DNA from: Gymnopus androsaceus JB14
Taxonomy: Eukaryota > Basidiomycota > Agaricomycetes > Agaricales > Omphalotaceae
Assembly (NCBI GenBank): GCA_009733575.1
Contig: ML769612.1
Span: forward strand, 50,503 to 114,502
DNA length: 64,000 nucleotides
Direction: 5' to 3'
Shown here in pieces: positions 38,720-49,627 of this stretch. How positions within the stretch are numbered: position 1 is the stretch's first letter; each line of letters begins with the position of its first letter. The position numbers were made by a program, and so were the translations under genes. The notes under the pieces were generated by a model, which ran no database searches, was not told where the DNA came from, and was given only the letters and a program-made list of their open reading frames with translations.

Positions 38720-40517
38720 CTAGCGGAGAACCGGAAGCGGAGGGACTAATAGGTCAATATCGGAAGAATTAACACTGCGAAGTCGCTTCAGCAGATACGC
38801 CCGCTCTTCGACAATTTCTCGCGCTGTGGGAGGTGTCCACGGCTCGGCCGACTGCTTAGTACTGGGAGTCATACTGATACGATACTCTACCTCGAACTGA
38901 CGACGAACAAGGTCCATAGGCACACCGACTTTAATATATTCATCCTTGTCCAACTCGATTATTTCGTACATCCTGAAAATTGCGGAAACAGACCCAGAGG
39001 CCATGGCTCGACGACGAGCAACGAGGAACTCCAATTTGGCTGTAGCAGCAAGTGAGCAAAGAATGGAGATGAATAAGACAAGAAGACTGACTTGAGGGAT
39101 TGACTAGAATGGACTTTGTGTGATCGTATTTGGTGTTAATCTAAATAATGTGTCACTAGGGAAGAGGAGCGAAAAAATTACAAGGGCTGACATGATAGTC
39201 TCGCTCCTGCGAGTCTGCCTTGCTCAAGTACCAAATCTGGCGATGTAACGCAGGAGTTCGAATGAATCCGGGAACAGCTTCAGGACAACCGATGAATTGG
39301 TCCGGACGACCTTCAGAGGTTGGAGTAAGAAGTTTCGGGTCAAACTTTTTGTGGCAGCAGTACTTTTTGTGATCATTCCAGTCTTTCGCCTGACACTCCC
39401 TGTTCACCACCATATTAGTAACTGTTTCCATCATACAGATTAAGACAAGTGACGTACGGGGTGCAGTACCAAACGAGCTTGCACCGGCCGCATCTTTTCA
39501 GGCTCGTGCGATCTTTCGTCATAGACTTGCAGTTATAGCAGGCATAGACCTTCCTGGCACCTTCCTCCATGCACTGAGACTCGTCCACTTTTCGCGGAGA
39601 ATTTTTGTAGTCCTCTCGACATTTCCGATGACTTCGTTTCCGTTCTTCGGCGTCTAGGCTAGACTCGCTAGAGAACTGAGCTGGTGTGAGCTTCAACGGT
39701 TCGTGTCCAAGCTGATGGGAGAGTCAGTAATGAGATCATTTAACCAGACGAGAGAGCACATACGAATGCTGCCAATATGCCATAGAGAGTGAAAACAATG
39801 TAGTAGTTACGCAGCAGAGTACTCCTGTAGCGGAAGGCCTTCAGTTTTTCTGGGGCTTTCTCAGTGTATCGGAATTCGTGGTCAATATACGGGTGTCTGA
39901 AGAGGTAGATCTCCTGGACGTGACCATTTCCAATAGGATCGTGTTCAATGAGACGTTTCAACTGGTATTATTAGTATGAGATCTTCGAATACAATAGTAC
40001 GACTCACGAGATTTATGAGGTTGTATTCGCTGTCACCTATGAGACCCTTGATCGTCATTTCCGGGCAAGAGATGCGACTGTTGTCGCGAGGAGCATCACA
40101 AGCACCACGATAAAGACCTTCGAGAACGATTTCCTTCTTCTTCTCTACATCCAGCTTCTTCCAATCAGCCTCGAAGCTGCCGTACACGATATTTTCGGAA
40201 GCACGAGCGATGAGATGACCTTCGACCTCCATGATTTCCTTGGTCAGGATGGCGTTGTCTTGATTGAGTTCTGTGATTGGAGAGGATTGCCAGCACGATA
40301 TCGTATCGTAATCAGTTCGGTCCTCCGTCATTACACAGGTGTATGTGAAGGAATCGTATTTTCTGCTAATATCTCGTTCGAAATGATCATTCCAAGCTTT
40401 TCTTTGGGTATGTTTATCTGGCCGTGTTCGAAAGCGGTCAATGTTTTTCGCTTGACCTTTTTTATCCTTGCTACGATAGAAGTCGAGAGACTGGAAGAGA
40501 TCCTCTAGCTCGGACAT
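38720..40517 (-). CDS. MYND-type zinc-finger protein with long flanking domains
   Basis: The start at 40517 (MSELEDLFQSLDFYRSKDKK) opens a helical region of about 190 residues. After an intron, LKRLIEHDPIGNGHVQEIYL and RYRSTLLRNYYIVFTLYGIL follow. The MYND finger reads CYNCKSMTKDRTSLKRCGRC, then WYC, and after an intron (about 39415-39470) ECQAKDWNDHKKYC, giving all eight ligands. The C-terminal part (LEFLVARRRAMASGSVSAIF, VGVPMDLVRRQFEVEYRI, EERAYLLKRLRSV) has no domain I recognise. It ends LLVPPLPVLR at 38720. The splice TP|ECQ is in frame with standard sites. No SET motif was seen. Probable nuclear or signalling adaptor; function unknown. Confidence 0.8.
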
Positions 40518-41128
40518 CGTGAACGGGCTGGATTGACGTTGGGGAAAGGACGCGTGGCGTCAGCAACACGTGAATCCTGACCCGGGCCGGCATAGCCGCT
40601 TAGTGTACTGGAGTTTGTACGCTCTCTCCAACCTGGCAGGCAACTTTGATCCAGCAACTCAGGTGGAAGAGGCGTTTTAAATTGTACCCTGGCTTGTGCG
40701 CGCTTCATTTCGCGCCAGAACTTCGTTTGTCTATCATCATCCCACTCTGCACTGTCTATCAAAGGAGACCTGACTGCAACAGCTGTCATTCTGCTCACGA
40801 ACCAAGGAGAACTGGATGCAGTAAAAAGATTGGAATAGCTCCTCGAATGAAGATTCCTCTTTACTAGACATTGAGAAAGAGAGAGGATGACAAGGCTTGG
40901 ATTGCGGGGGAAATGAGACGAGTATGAGTTCCTCGTGGTAGCGGTCGCGGGTCGAAAGAGCAAAACCGTTGGACAAACACCTGGAGAAGAAGCTCAAGAA
41001 GTATCGGGAAAGCATCAAATTCTTGCGCCTTATAATTAACAGATAAGTATTCTCAACTGCCAGTAAGTAAATCGTCACAGATCGTATCTATTCTCTAAGT
41101 GCGTTCACAAATTCAATCACTGCAGTGA
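40518..41128. other. Intergenic, nothing firm
   Basis: 5' flank of MYND protein 2 and 3' flank of the transporter. Overlapping minus-strand open frames (40505-41078) show no conserved content. Confidence 0.5.
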
Positions 41129-43499
41129 TTATGTTTCCTCCACCGTCGTAGTATACCCAACATCAATCCAAGCACGCATACCTTCCCCATATCGTACTGT
41201 CAACCAGAGAAGGCTGGAAGAGAAGAAAGCTGGTCAATTTGATTCTGGTGCGTAGAGAATAAGAAAAGCTCACCCAAATCCAAGCCATGCCAACAACGCT
41301 GCGAGCGCATTGGTCCATACCAGCCCCACACGGTCAAGCATTGGCATAAGAGCTGCTAGTATGATAGCAATAAGGAAGGAACGTAGGCCACTGGAAGGAA
41401 ATTATTAATAAATATCGCGGGTTGTAACGAGTTGGAAGAAAGAACTTACTTATTAGCAGCCATGCTTTCCGCACTTCTCGTGTGCATGACATCAACGATA
41501 TACGCTGCTGAAGGGCTAAGAACGAGGTCTACCTGTAAAATTCATCAGTTCAAGCTGACACCTCTCGAATCGGATCGTAGAAATCAGCAATATCCACTTA
41601 CTCCAAGCCCATTCATAAACAAACACACGAAAACCAGCCACAATCCCAATTTCCCTCAACGTATGTCGTTATTAACCCCAATCCTAATACACTAAGTGGG
41701 ACTAATGTCGCTGAAGCAAATAGTGTCCCAAGTAACCGGTCTTCGGGGTAATACCAATTTTCAACTCCAGCACGCTCACTGGCGATTCGTTTGCGTTTAA
41801 GAATGCGGTCAGATAGATGACCTGCTAGAGGGGCGCCGACTGGAAGGGATTTGATGAGAACAAAGGAAGGAGCTGTGTGGTTGAAAAAGTACTCACTAAA
41901 ATTCCCCAGCCCAATAGGGATAAAACACGCTCCCAAGATGGCTTGATTTGTTATCCCATACCGTGCCCCCTATGGAGCAGAGAGCGTGAGCCCAGCCGCC
42001 TCGAATGACATATCCAGGGACCGATCGGACATAATGAAAAAAGTAGAGTGTACTCACCACCGTTATCGATAGAGGTGTTAAGATCACTGCAAATGTCAAA
42101 CGAAAGCATAAATATGAAGATCTAACGCGGGGCCAGTCAGGAGATGAAGACGTACCATAATCAGTGAGTAGAACTACCATGCCAGCGAGAGCCTAGCAGA
42201 GAAAGAGAGAAGGTTCGTCAGGCCTCCAGCTTCTAATGACATTCCCACTTGCCACAGCCAACAAATTTGGACTCTTCAACAAAGCCATCGTCTTCAATGG
42301 GTTAATCCACACGATCCCAAACCAATCTTCACCTCGGGTGGCATGTTGTGCCACAAGTTCCGCACGTTTCTTGTCGATTCCTCTCGTCCCTGGGTGAATA
42401 GTCTCGGGATAGAGCGTTGCTATACTGATGAATGCGAGTAAACCCCAGGCGCCGAGGAAGAGCTGTGTTATGCGCCAGGAGGCATAGTGAGATAGTACGC
42501 CTGCATCGAGTGATATTAGGTCATATGTAAGGATCTGGCTAGCCAGGTAGTGCTCACCGCCCACTAAAGGTGCTAACGCGGGACCGATAAGGCAAGCCTG
42601 AGTAGACAATTCAGTAAGATTCATGTCAAAATCATACAGACGAAAATTGAATACTCACGCCGAAAAATATCCCCATTGCAGATCCTCTTTGTTCCAAAGC
42701 GTAGATATCTCCGATGACTCCAGCCCCAACGGAAAGACCCGGACTTCCACCGAACGTTTGTAAGAATCTCCAAAGCATGAGTTCGGGCATTGTCCGAGAA
42801 AAAGCAACACCGATAGATCCCAACGTTAGGAGAGGCAGACCGACGAGGTATATAGGTTTACGGCCATCTGAAGGTCACCAAAGTTGAATGAAAGGACAGG
42901 TAGTGCATCCAGGGGGAGTTTGGCGATGACCAGAATCCAGGTACCGTTTAATTGCATCGGAAGAAAAGTTCGCCAGAAAATAAGAGGTCGATAGAGTCGG
43001 ATGGAGAGTTAAATTGATCAATTAATTGTTGCTTTCTTAGGAGAAGAGAAAGTTCACGTACAGAAACCCGAGTATGACGCGCCAAAAAGAGCGCCAATGC
43101 AGGCAGCAAAGACAGATACGCTGACCGTCAAGCTAGAGCAAGATATCATCATGATTAATTCAGAGTCAGCGCTGAGTTGTTATCATAACAAACCTAACCA
43201 CAGAAGGAGAAGTGTTCATGTCCCTTGAAATAGACGGAATAGAAGGGAAGAAGGACCCAGATACGAATACTGTACAGTTCGCTGGTCAGTGCGATGATTG
43301 TATGAGTTGGCTGCTACTCACAGGGTAAGAGCCCACAGAACGAGATGAGCGCAACGATAACGCGTTTCCTTCCTTTTGAAAATCGATCATATATAGCATT
43401 ATGTTGCGCTACTGCTGTTTTATTGCCATTGGAACCTTGTTCATGATCATGTACTGAAGCTTGACTTGAGCCCAGCAGAGGTGTCGTTTCTTCGGGCAT
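41129..43499 (-). CDS. MFS transporter, DHA1-like drug/proton antiporter type
   Basis: The start at 43499 (MPEETTPLLGSSQASVHDH) is a typical fungal MFS cytosolic N-terminus. The exons give RKRVIVALISFCGLLPC (TM1), IGVAFSRTMPELMLWRFLQ and SVGAGVIGDIYALEQRGSAM (TM3-4 and the conserved loop), ACLIGPALAPLVGG (motif C-like, antiporter type), HYASWRITQLFLGAWGLLAF, and a long central loop (YPETIHPGTRGIDKKRAELV). The second bundle includes GAPLAGHLSDRILKRKRIA, VPLSVLGLGLITTYVEG, LVLSPSAAYIVDVMHTRSAE and FLIAIILAALMPMLDRVGLV. It ends at 41129. About ten short introns are used. A frame change near 41655-41665 looks like an indel, since both flanking exons are conserved. Substrate unknown. Confidence 0.8.
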
Positions 43500-43810
43500 G
43501 TTGAAAAATTCCAGCTAGGAAGCTGGAGGAAGGAAGAATGAGAAGGGAAGAGTTAGAGAAGAGTCATAACACAGAAAATGGCACCAAATCCTCGGCAGGC
43601 ACGCGAGCGGAATCGGATGTATCGATCCGAAAGACACGTGAACTTATCTGAGTCTTATGATTTATTCCGAGATAAGTCAACGTGGGCGTTGAGAGTCAAC
43701 CGGCGCCGCTCCAGCGCCTATTAGCTTTGTTCTTTTGACTCTCACCACCATCATCGAATTATCTTCAAATTCTTGCTTATTCCATTCCCAAGCCAAAGAC
43801 ATTCCCACCC

Positions 43811-44060
43811 GAGGACATTGCCTCACATTACCATTCACAAAGTCGAGAACATTGCCTCATACTTCTATTACAATTTGAGGACATTGCCTCACATTACTAT
43901 TCACAAAGTTGAGAACATTGCCTTGTACTTCTAATACAATTCAAGGATATTGCCTCACATTACTATTCACAAAGTCGAGAACATTCCCTCATACTTCTAT
44001 TACAACTTGAGGACATTCCCTCACACTACTATTCCCAAAGTCAAGATCATCTCCTTGCAC
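43811..44060. repeat. 66-base tandem repeat, about four copies
   Basis: Units begin at 43811, 43877, 43943 and 44009, each starting (g/a)aggacattgcctcacatta or a close variant. Copies differ by several substitutions. Each unit itself contains two related halves (gaggacattgcctcacatt and gagaacattgcctcatactt). Confidence 0.85.
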
Positions 44061-44370
44061 TCCAACCACATTCATATTCAACTCAGGCACTATCTTTCTA
44101 GTGATTTATCTCCTTACTCTTTATTAACTATTACAAGTTCAGCTCATCTACCTACTCAACAACAAATTGGCAAGTCACGCTGCTTTATCAATACAGATCC
44201 TGAGCTCTGTTTGGGTTTCTCCTCGCCTGTTCCCGCCATTCTCCCACGATTGAGCTCTGGCTCTGTTTGGGTTGTCTGGCTCACCTGGCAACCATGGGCG
44301 GGAGCGCGGGGCTAAAGCCCAGCCAGATAATTTCCACTATTAATTATACTCCTACTTATCTTGATCTAGC

Positions 44371-44760
44371 CATAGTGTGTGGCTCGGGTTTTAGTCGGGT
44401 CTCTTGGTAATCATGCTGTAGAGCTAAATTGTAGGAAAATTTTGAGCTCAGGATGATGTAAATCTGTTAAGAACTGACTGAGTTATGAGCAAAACAAGTT
44501 TGGTGAGATTACATAAAGAACTAGATGTTCCAGAGCTAAATTCACACAAAAACCCGACTTCTGGACCCGGAAAGGGCTCAGACATCAACCCGGTTCCACC
44601 TGTGACCAGGGAGCTGTCACAAATGCACACAACTTGTTTTGTCCATAACTCAGTCAATTCTTGACCAAATTGCATCATCCTTGGCTCAAAATTTTGCTAG
44701 AGCTGAGCTCCACAATGTAATTACCAAAACCCGACGGGTCACCCGAGCCACACACTATCT
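44371..44760. mobile_element. Fold-back (palindromic MITE-like) element
   Basis: The two halves are imperfect inverted copies of each other over about 170 bases. The tips are CATAGTGTGTGGCTCGGG (44371-44388) and CCCGAGCCACACACTAT (44742-44758). Internal matches include GACTGAGTTATG on the left against CATAACTCAGTC on the right. The centre (about 44546-44590) has CCCGACTTCTGGACCCGG. It has no coding capacity. Confidence 0.8.
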
Positions 44761-44982
44761 AGCCACAGTCTGGCTTATCGCTACAGTACTGACCACCCCA
44801 GATTTAGTAATAAATAAGTGCTCACTGCAAATTTTGTAAAATTTCCTTTGCTTAAGCATAAAGCAAGCATCCCTTGCTTATCCTCAATTAACAATCAATA
44901 ATATGTATCCCAGGAGTGTGCTATTTTCTTCTGGTGATTTTACAATAACATTTGAGAGACTAGATGCAAAAATACTGTAGAA

Positions 44983-45257
44983 CATCAGCAAAACCTGTAT
45001 TTTGTGTTTTAATTCCCACAGCAATACTTAGAATTCCCAGTGCTCCCAGAGCTCCCAGTGCTGGCCAGCACTTGCCAGTGCTGTCAGAAATATAAAATCA
45101 TACATTATTTCCAAATAAGGTAATCTGGCAGCCTCTGGGAGCTTCTGGGAGCCCCCTCCTGCATCAGCCAGACCATCTGAGTGCTGGGACGCTGGAGCGC
45201 TGGGAACTCTGGACAGTTCGCTCAAGCACTGCCCACGTCATACAGGTTTTGCTGATG
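44983..45257. mobile_element. MITE-like element, family A copy 1
   Basis: Terminal inverted repeats are perfect over 18 bases: CATCAGCAAAACCTGTAT at 44983-45000 and ATACAGGTTTTGCTGATG at 45240-45257. The interior is rich in cccagtgctcc and gctgggagc type words that fold on each other. No open frame. A second copy with the same tips lies at 58095-58270. Confidence 0.85.
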
Positions 45258-46102
45258 CAATTAGAACATTATTAGTCAAAAAGCGTACACTACAACTATA
45301 TACAGCTCAAGATAGGTATTCTAAAGGTAGTTAGCAATATGTACCAGCAATACAGTGATATATAAATCAATACAGTAGGGTTCTACAAGTCTAAAGGGCA
45401 AGTTACAAGGACTAAGTAATATTTTTGTCCAATAATTCATTCTTGATTCAGGGAGTATGCAATGACCTTTATATTTACGCATGAGTCCGTGAGTATACGC
45501 ATCCATAAACCATATGGAACAAGTAAAAAAATCAAGAAAAAATAGTGGATTGAGAGCAAAGGGGCTAGTTACAGGACTCTATTATCCTATATCCTCTTTA
45601 GACCAGGCTTTCCCATACCCCTCAAATTTGCTGCGCATACTTTCTGCACCTTCTTGCGTTTGGGCATCGTGAGGAGGAGTTGTCATGAAATGAAAAGGTT
45701 AAGCACTCTTCTCAGCATGCAGTTTTGTGGTATTTTTGCACCTACAAGGATCTGAATTGGACAAAGGTATCTGGCTCGAATGGTCCAATCAGATTGAACA
45801 TCTCAGTGGTATGAGGACAATGCAACAAAAAATTCCACTCTCCAATAAACTCCTGCCTTATTGGTGGTGTCCACCGCGCATGATCACAGCGTACTCTCAC
45901 CAGGGGCATTCCACAGGGCACCTGGAAACCAGGTGCTTCCTATTCATTGTGAAACTCACATGAAAGGCACTTGAAAGTTGATGGCAATGATGTCATTGTT
46001 CCATTACTTCATTTTCAGCAGATTTTCGGCAGGTCAGCATCTCTCTAAGCATCATCTTTGTCATTGATCCCAAAAATCCTTATGTTGACACGGTATACCA
46101 GT
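45258..46102. other. Repeat-zone spacer with a possible transposon-ORF remnant
   Basis: A minus-strand micro-ORF at 45587-45667 (MPKRKKVQKVCAANLRGMGK) has the look of the basic N-terminus of basidiomycete transposon proteins, but it stops after 26 codons and nothing follows. Otherwise nothing is recognised. Confidence 0.3.
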
Positions 46103-46681
46103 AATGCACTCGTACCTGGGGGGCTCCTTGAACTCGAACCACCATCATGGTCCGAAATTCCCACAGTCAACACAGTGGCAAGGAATAGTCTCCTGCAGAC
46201 TGAGCTAGTTTTTATGGGCGGAGGCTCATGAAAATAGGCTTAGAACCAGGAGCTAGTAAAAATCTCAGCCCCCCAGTCGTTGTGAATGATGAGATAGCAA
46301 ACACGATGCTCTGCGCCTGGCGCACAAACTCGGACCGTGCTCCGGTTCTTTATTTACATGTGTTTCAACTATCGCTGGGCTGATAATTCAAGCCTGAACA
46401 AACATAACGACAATGGAAACCACCATCTCGCACCCACTTTGACTCCTCCCTCCTGTGCCACCGGGAACGTGTCACGCTCACCATGAAAACCTGTAGCCGC
46501 TTCGTTGCAACCTCCGGCAGGCAAGGACAGAGAAGCACAAAGCAAGCCCGGAATGTCTTTCCAAATACGAATTGTAGAAAGAACTAGGTATGACGAAACA
46601 GTTCTCTTTGTGTTGCTCAAGCACCCATTCTCTACTTTAAAAGAAATCCGATGCGGCTCTGCCTCTCAAACCCCCAGCACC

Positions 46682-48595
46682 ATGTCCACCACCACACCGA
46701 CCCCAGAACCGTCGAAAGACAAGAGGACTGAACAATCAACTAGAAGTCCCTCTCCTCCCGACAACACTTCCATTGGCGCTCAATCCGACAGTACCGAGAC
46801 CGTCCTCCATGCACTCAACACACTTACTGACCGAAGCGGAGTTGAGGGGAGCATCCACGCCACTCCAGTCGCCAGTCCAACCGTTCCTACTGTGCAGCAG
46901 ACGCGCATTGAGGATAGTGTCGATGTACCAACCAAAATGGACACAACAAAGACAAAGAAGAAGAAGACGACTAAGAAAGACAAGCTTACGGACACAGATG
47001 GACGGGTGGACCAGGCAGACAATGAACAGCTCGCCCAAGGTACGTACCCACTTTTTAACAAAGAAACACCCTGAACTAACCACTCCGACTAGCGCTAGTT
47101 GGTGCTCCTCGAGCCACCAGATCCCAAACCAAAGCGCGAACCCCTGCTCCTGCATCTGAAGCAGAAGGGTCCGACCCAGGCTCTGTTGCTGCCCCCAAAG
47201 CCAAAGCCAAGCCGAACAAAGGCAAAAGCAAGGCAGTACTGCCCCGTACGCACAATCCTGTACACTAACGATCAGGAAAATACTAATTGTATGTCATACC
47301 CAACAGCTCCGGCCATCAAAGAGGAAGAGGAGCCCAGCACTAATGCTCCACCCAAACCCGCTAAAGCCACGAAGGACGGCAAGTCAAAGAACAAAGGGAA
47401 AGGGAAATCGAAAACCACAGTGGAGGTTGAGAACGATATCGAAGCTGAAAGAGAGATCAACAAAGTCGATGCCTTTTTTGGTGACAGCCTCGACGGTGGC
47501 GATGGATCTCCGCGTTCCACTCGCAACATTGCTGCCGGATATGTTGCAGCCGTCAATGACAATGAAGAGGCTCACCAACTTGCTCAAGTGTCAGCTCTTT
47601 CACTGCACGAGCAGCGCCGCATTCAACACCAGCACGATCACCTCCAAAACCCAGCGGCATCCTCCTCCTCACACACCATTGATCACAACAACAAAGCCCC
47701 TTCTCCTTCAAAGAAGATGAAGGTTGCATCTACTCGCTCCGCCCTGACTACAGCTCTGCCTGCTGACACTCGCATCCAAAAACATCCTGTACGCCAACGG
47801 ACCCCAGAGGATAGGGACAACGATGAGGAAGAAGAAGAGGAGGAGGAAGAGGTTGAGGACGAATTTGCCTACGGGACCATTGATGGTCGCCAGACCTCCA
47901 TCTACCTTACATACCCAACTAGGGAGACCGGCAGATTCCCCGAAGTGCAAGGGGTGACTGTCTACAACGTCTTTGCAGGCCAAGACGAGAAGCAGGTGGA
48001 CGAGTGGCTTGCCCTCTATCGATGCGAACCAGCCTTTCTGGTGCGAGTTGCAGGTGGAGCGGGAATGGACCAGCGAGAACAGTTCCGCATTGCCCAACAA
48101 CTCCTAACTGGAGCTTCTAACATGCACTCCTCCTCACTCACTATTGGAATGCCGATCCAGGCAGAGGGGCAGGCTATTCGCCCGGTCCACATCCTTGTCC
48201 TTGGAATGCCAGATGGGTTAATTGAGGCCTGGACCAGGATGGGCCACACTGCTCTCTTCAACAATGGGGAAGGTCTTCACATTGTGGCGATGCCGCCGCC
48301 AAACACCTCCTTCCTTGGGCTCATACAGGGCCTCTTCTTAGATAACACGCACCAGCACCTCACTATCTTCAGAGACACTCTACGCACTGCCATCCAAGCG
48401 AACACTCGGTTCCGCCACCATGTCATTGTGAATATCCAAGGCTTCTCGTACAACACCACCCATGACCGTCGCTTTGAACAGTGGCTCGCTGACATCATGA
48501 TAACCACAATTGAACTTGGGCTCCCAGGAGGAGGTGCCGAGACTGCTTTCCGGCTCTATTGCAACCCTATCTCCCGAGACACTACAGTCCATTGA
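46682..48595 (+). CDS. LINE ORF1 (gag-like), apparently with two introns
   Basis: RNA-binding ORF1 of the LINE. Exons 46682-47039, 47093-47245 and 47307-48595 join in frame across 53- and 61-base intervals. Both intervals begin GTACG, end AG and contain a CTAAC branch-like box. The N-terminus is serine/threonine- and lysine-rich. A glutamate run (EEEEEEEEEVEDEF) precedes the conserved gag-like domain (YLTYPTRETGRFPEVQGVTV, DEWLALYRCEPAFLVRVAGG, LGMPDGLIEAWTRMGHTALF, IELGLPGGGAETAFRLYCNP). The frame stops at TGA 48593-48595 but continues open as ELIELFQQTKVTHPIYG to a CCHC knuckle (CNLCFSINHPTSHC, about 48676-48717). Another TGA near 48800 and an RGG-rich tail in a shifted frame follow. The true ORF1 probably once ended near 48970. 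Confidence 0.75.
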
Positions 48596-49627
48596 GAACT
48601 CATCGAGCTTTTCCAACAAACCAAGGTCACTCATCCTATATACGGGCGTGCTGCTATCCGTACCTCACCCTTCCGCCAATGTAACCTATGCTTCTCGATC
48701 AACCATCCCACCAGCCACTGCCCTTTCCTACAATTCCCCGAATACATGGGCCCTACCCAGGAGTCCATGCGTGCTGCTGCCGCTGCCCGACAGGCCAAAT
48801 GAAACGTCAATGCCAACGACAACAATGGACAAGCAAACGGGAACACCCGGGAGGTCGTGGTGGCCGTGGAGGTCGAGGCGGAAGGGGCATGGTGGCAGAG
48901 GGGGCCGAGGACATGGAGGAGCCAGCGGGAGCTCCGGAAATGCTAGCGGAGATGGTACGAGCCTCTTCTAAGCCCTTACGTACACAAGTACCCCTTGTAC
49001 AATTAACAAAGCATGGCCCACTATACTTCCTCATGCATACTTTATAATACTTGTACTACACATGAGCACATCATGACCATCTGGAACCTTACGATAATGA
49101 CTGTTACAAGTCTCTTTTTGTTCTAATACAACTTATCTATGTAAACCAAGCCTGCGAGAAGTGTAAGAAACCATATGGGACCTCTGGAAAACATGAATTA
49201 AGTGGCTGGAAGGAGCATGCTGATTACCCTGGAGACTATGTGAACTCGCAAAGGAAAACAGAAACCAAAACAAGCAAGATGTTGGCCCACACTTACCTTC
49301 TGATTACAGGAAGGGAAAGCCAATATCTGCTCCTAACCTCTCAAACCGGCAATGACTAGTCGGAACCTTAGTTGAAGCCCGGAGAGCTCTCACAGTAACC
49401 AGCCATACTCTGACTCTTTTTGGGCAACAGTCATAATCCCTGGTGTCCCCGCACGTTGCCGGGGAGGATACTAAACAAAAGCAACTTCTCCTATATTAAA
49501 TTCCTGGGTCAATGGCAATTCCAGGACAAACAACGGCCTACCCAGTGCTGGGGGGGGTAGTGGTCCGTCCACCGACCCTGCTCCACAACTTGAGCCTGGG
49601 CGTCTCTCAAGAGGTGGAAGAATAGGG

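Noticed and set aside
40505..41078. Minus-strand frames upstream of MYND protein 2 as an extra N-terminal exon
   Set aside because: The MYND gene's own start at 40517 is well placed, and the upstream frames show no conserved content.
43811..44060. Regular repeats as a CRISPR array
   Set aside because: Units are directly adjacent without unique spacers, and the genome is eukaryotic.
43950..44315. 121-residue plus-strand frame over the 66-base array
   Set aside because: It is generated by the tandem repeat (period divisible by three) and ends in non-coding sequence.
45587..45667. Micro-ORF MPKRKKVQKVCAANLRGMGK on the minus strand as a transposon gene start
   Set aside because: It stops after 26 codons and nothing recognisable follows in any frame. 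Kept only as a remark in the spacer entry.
46120..46160. A TTCGAA-like motif (ttgaactcgaacc) as part of a tRNA gene
   Set aside because: No acceptor stem, D-arm or anticodon arm could be folded around it. It is the 5' end of the LINE.
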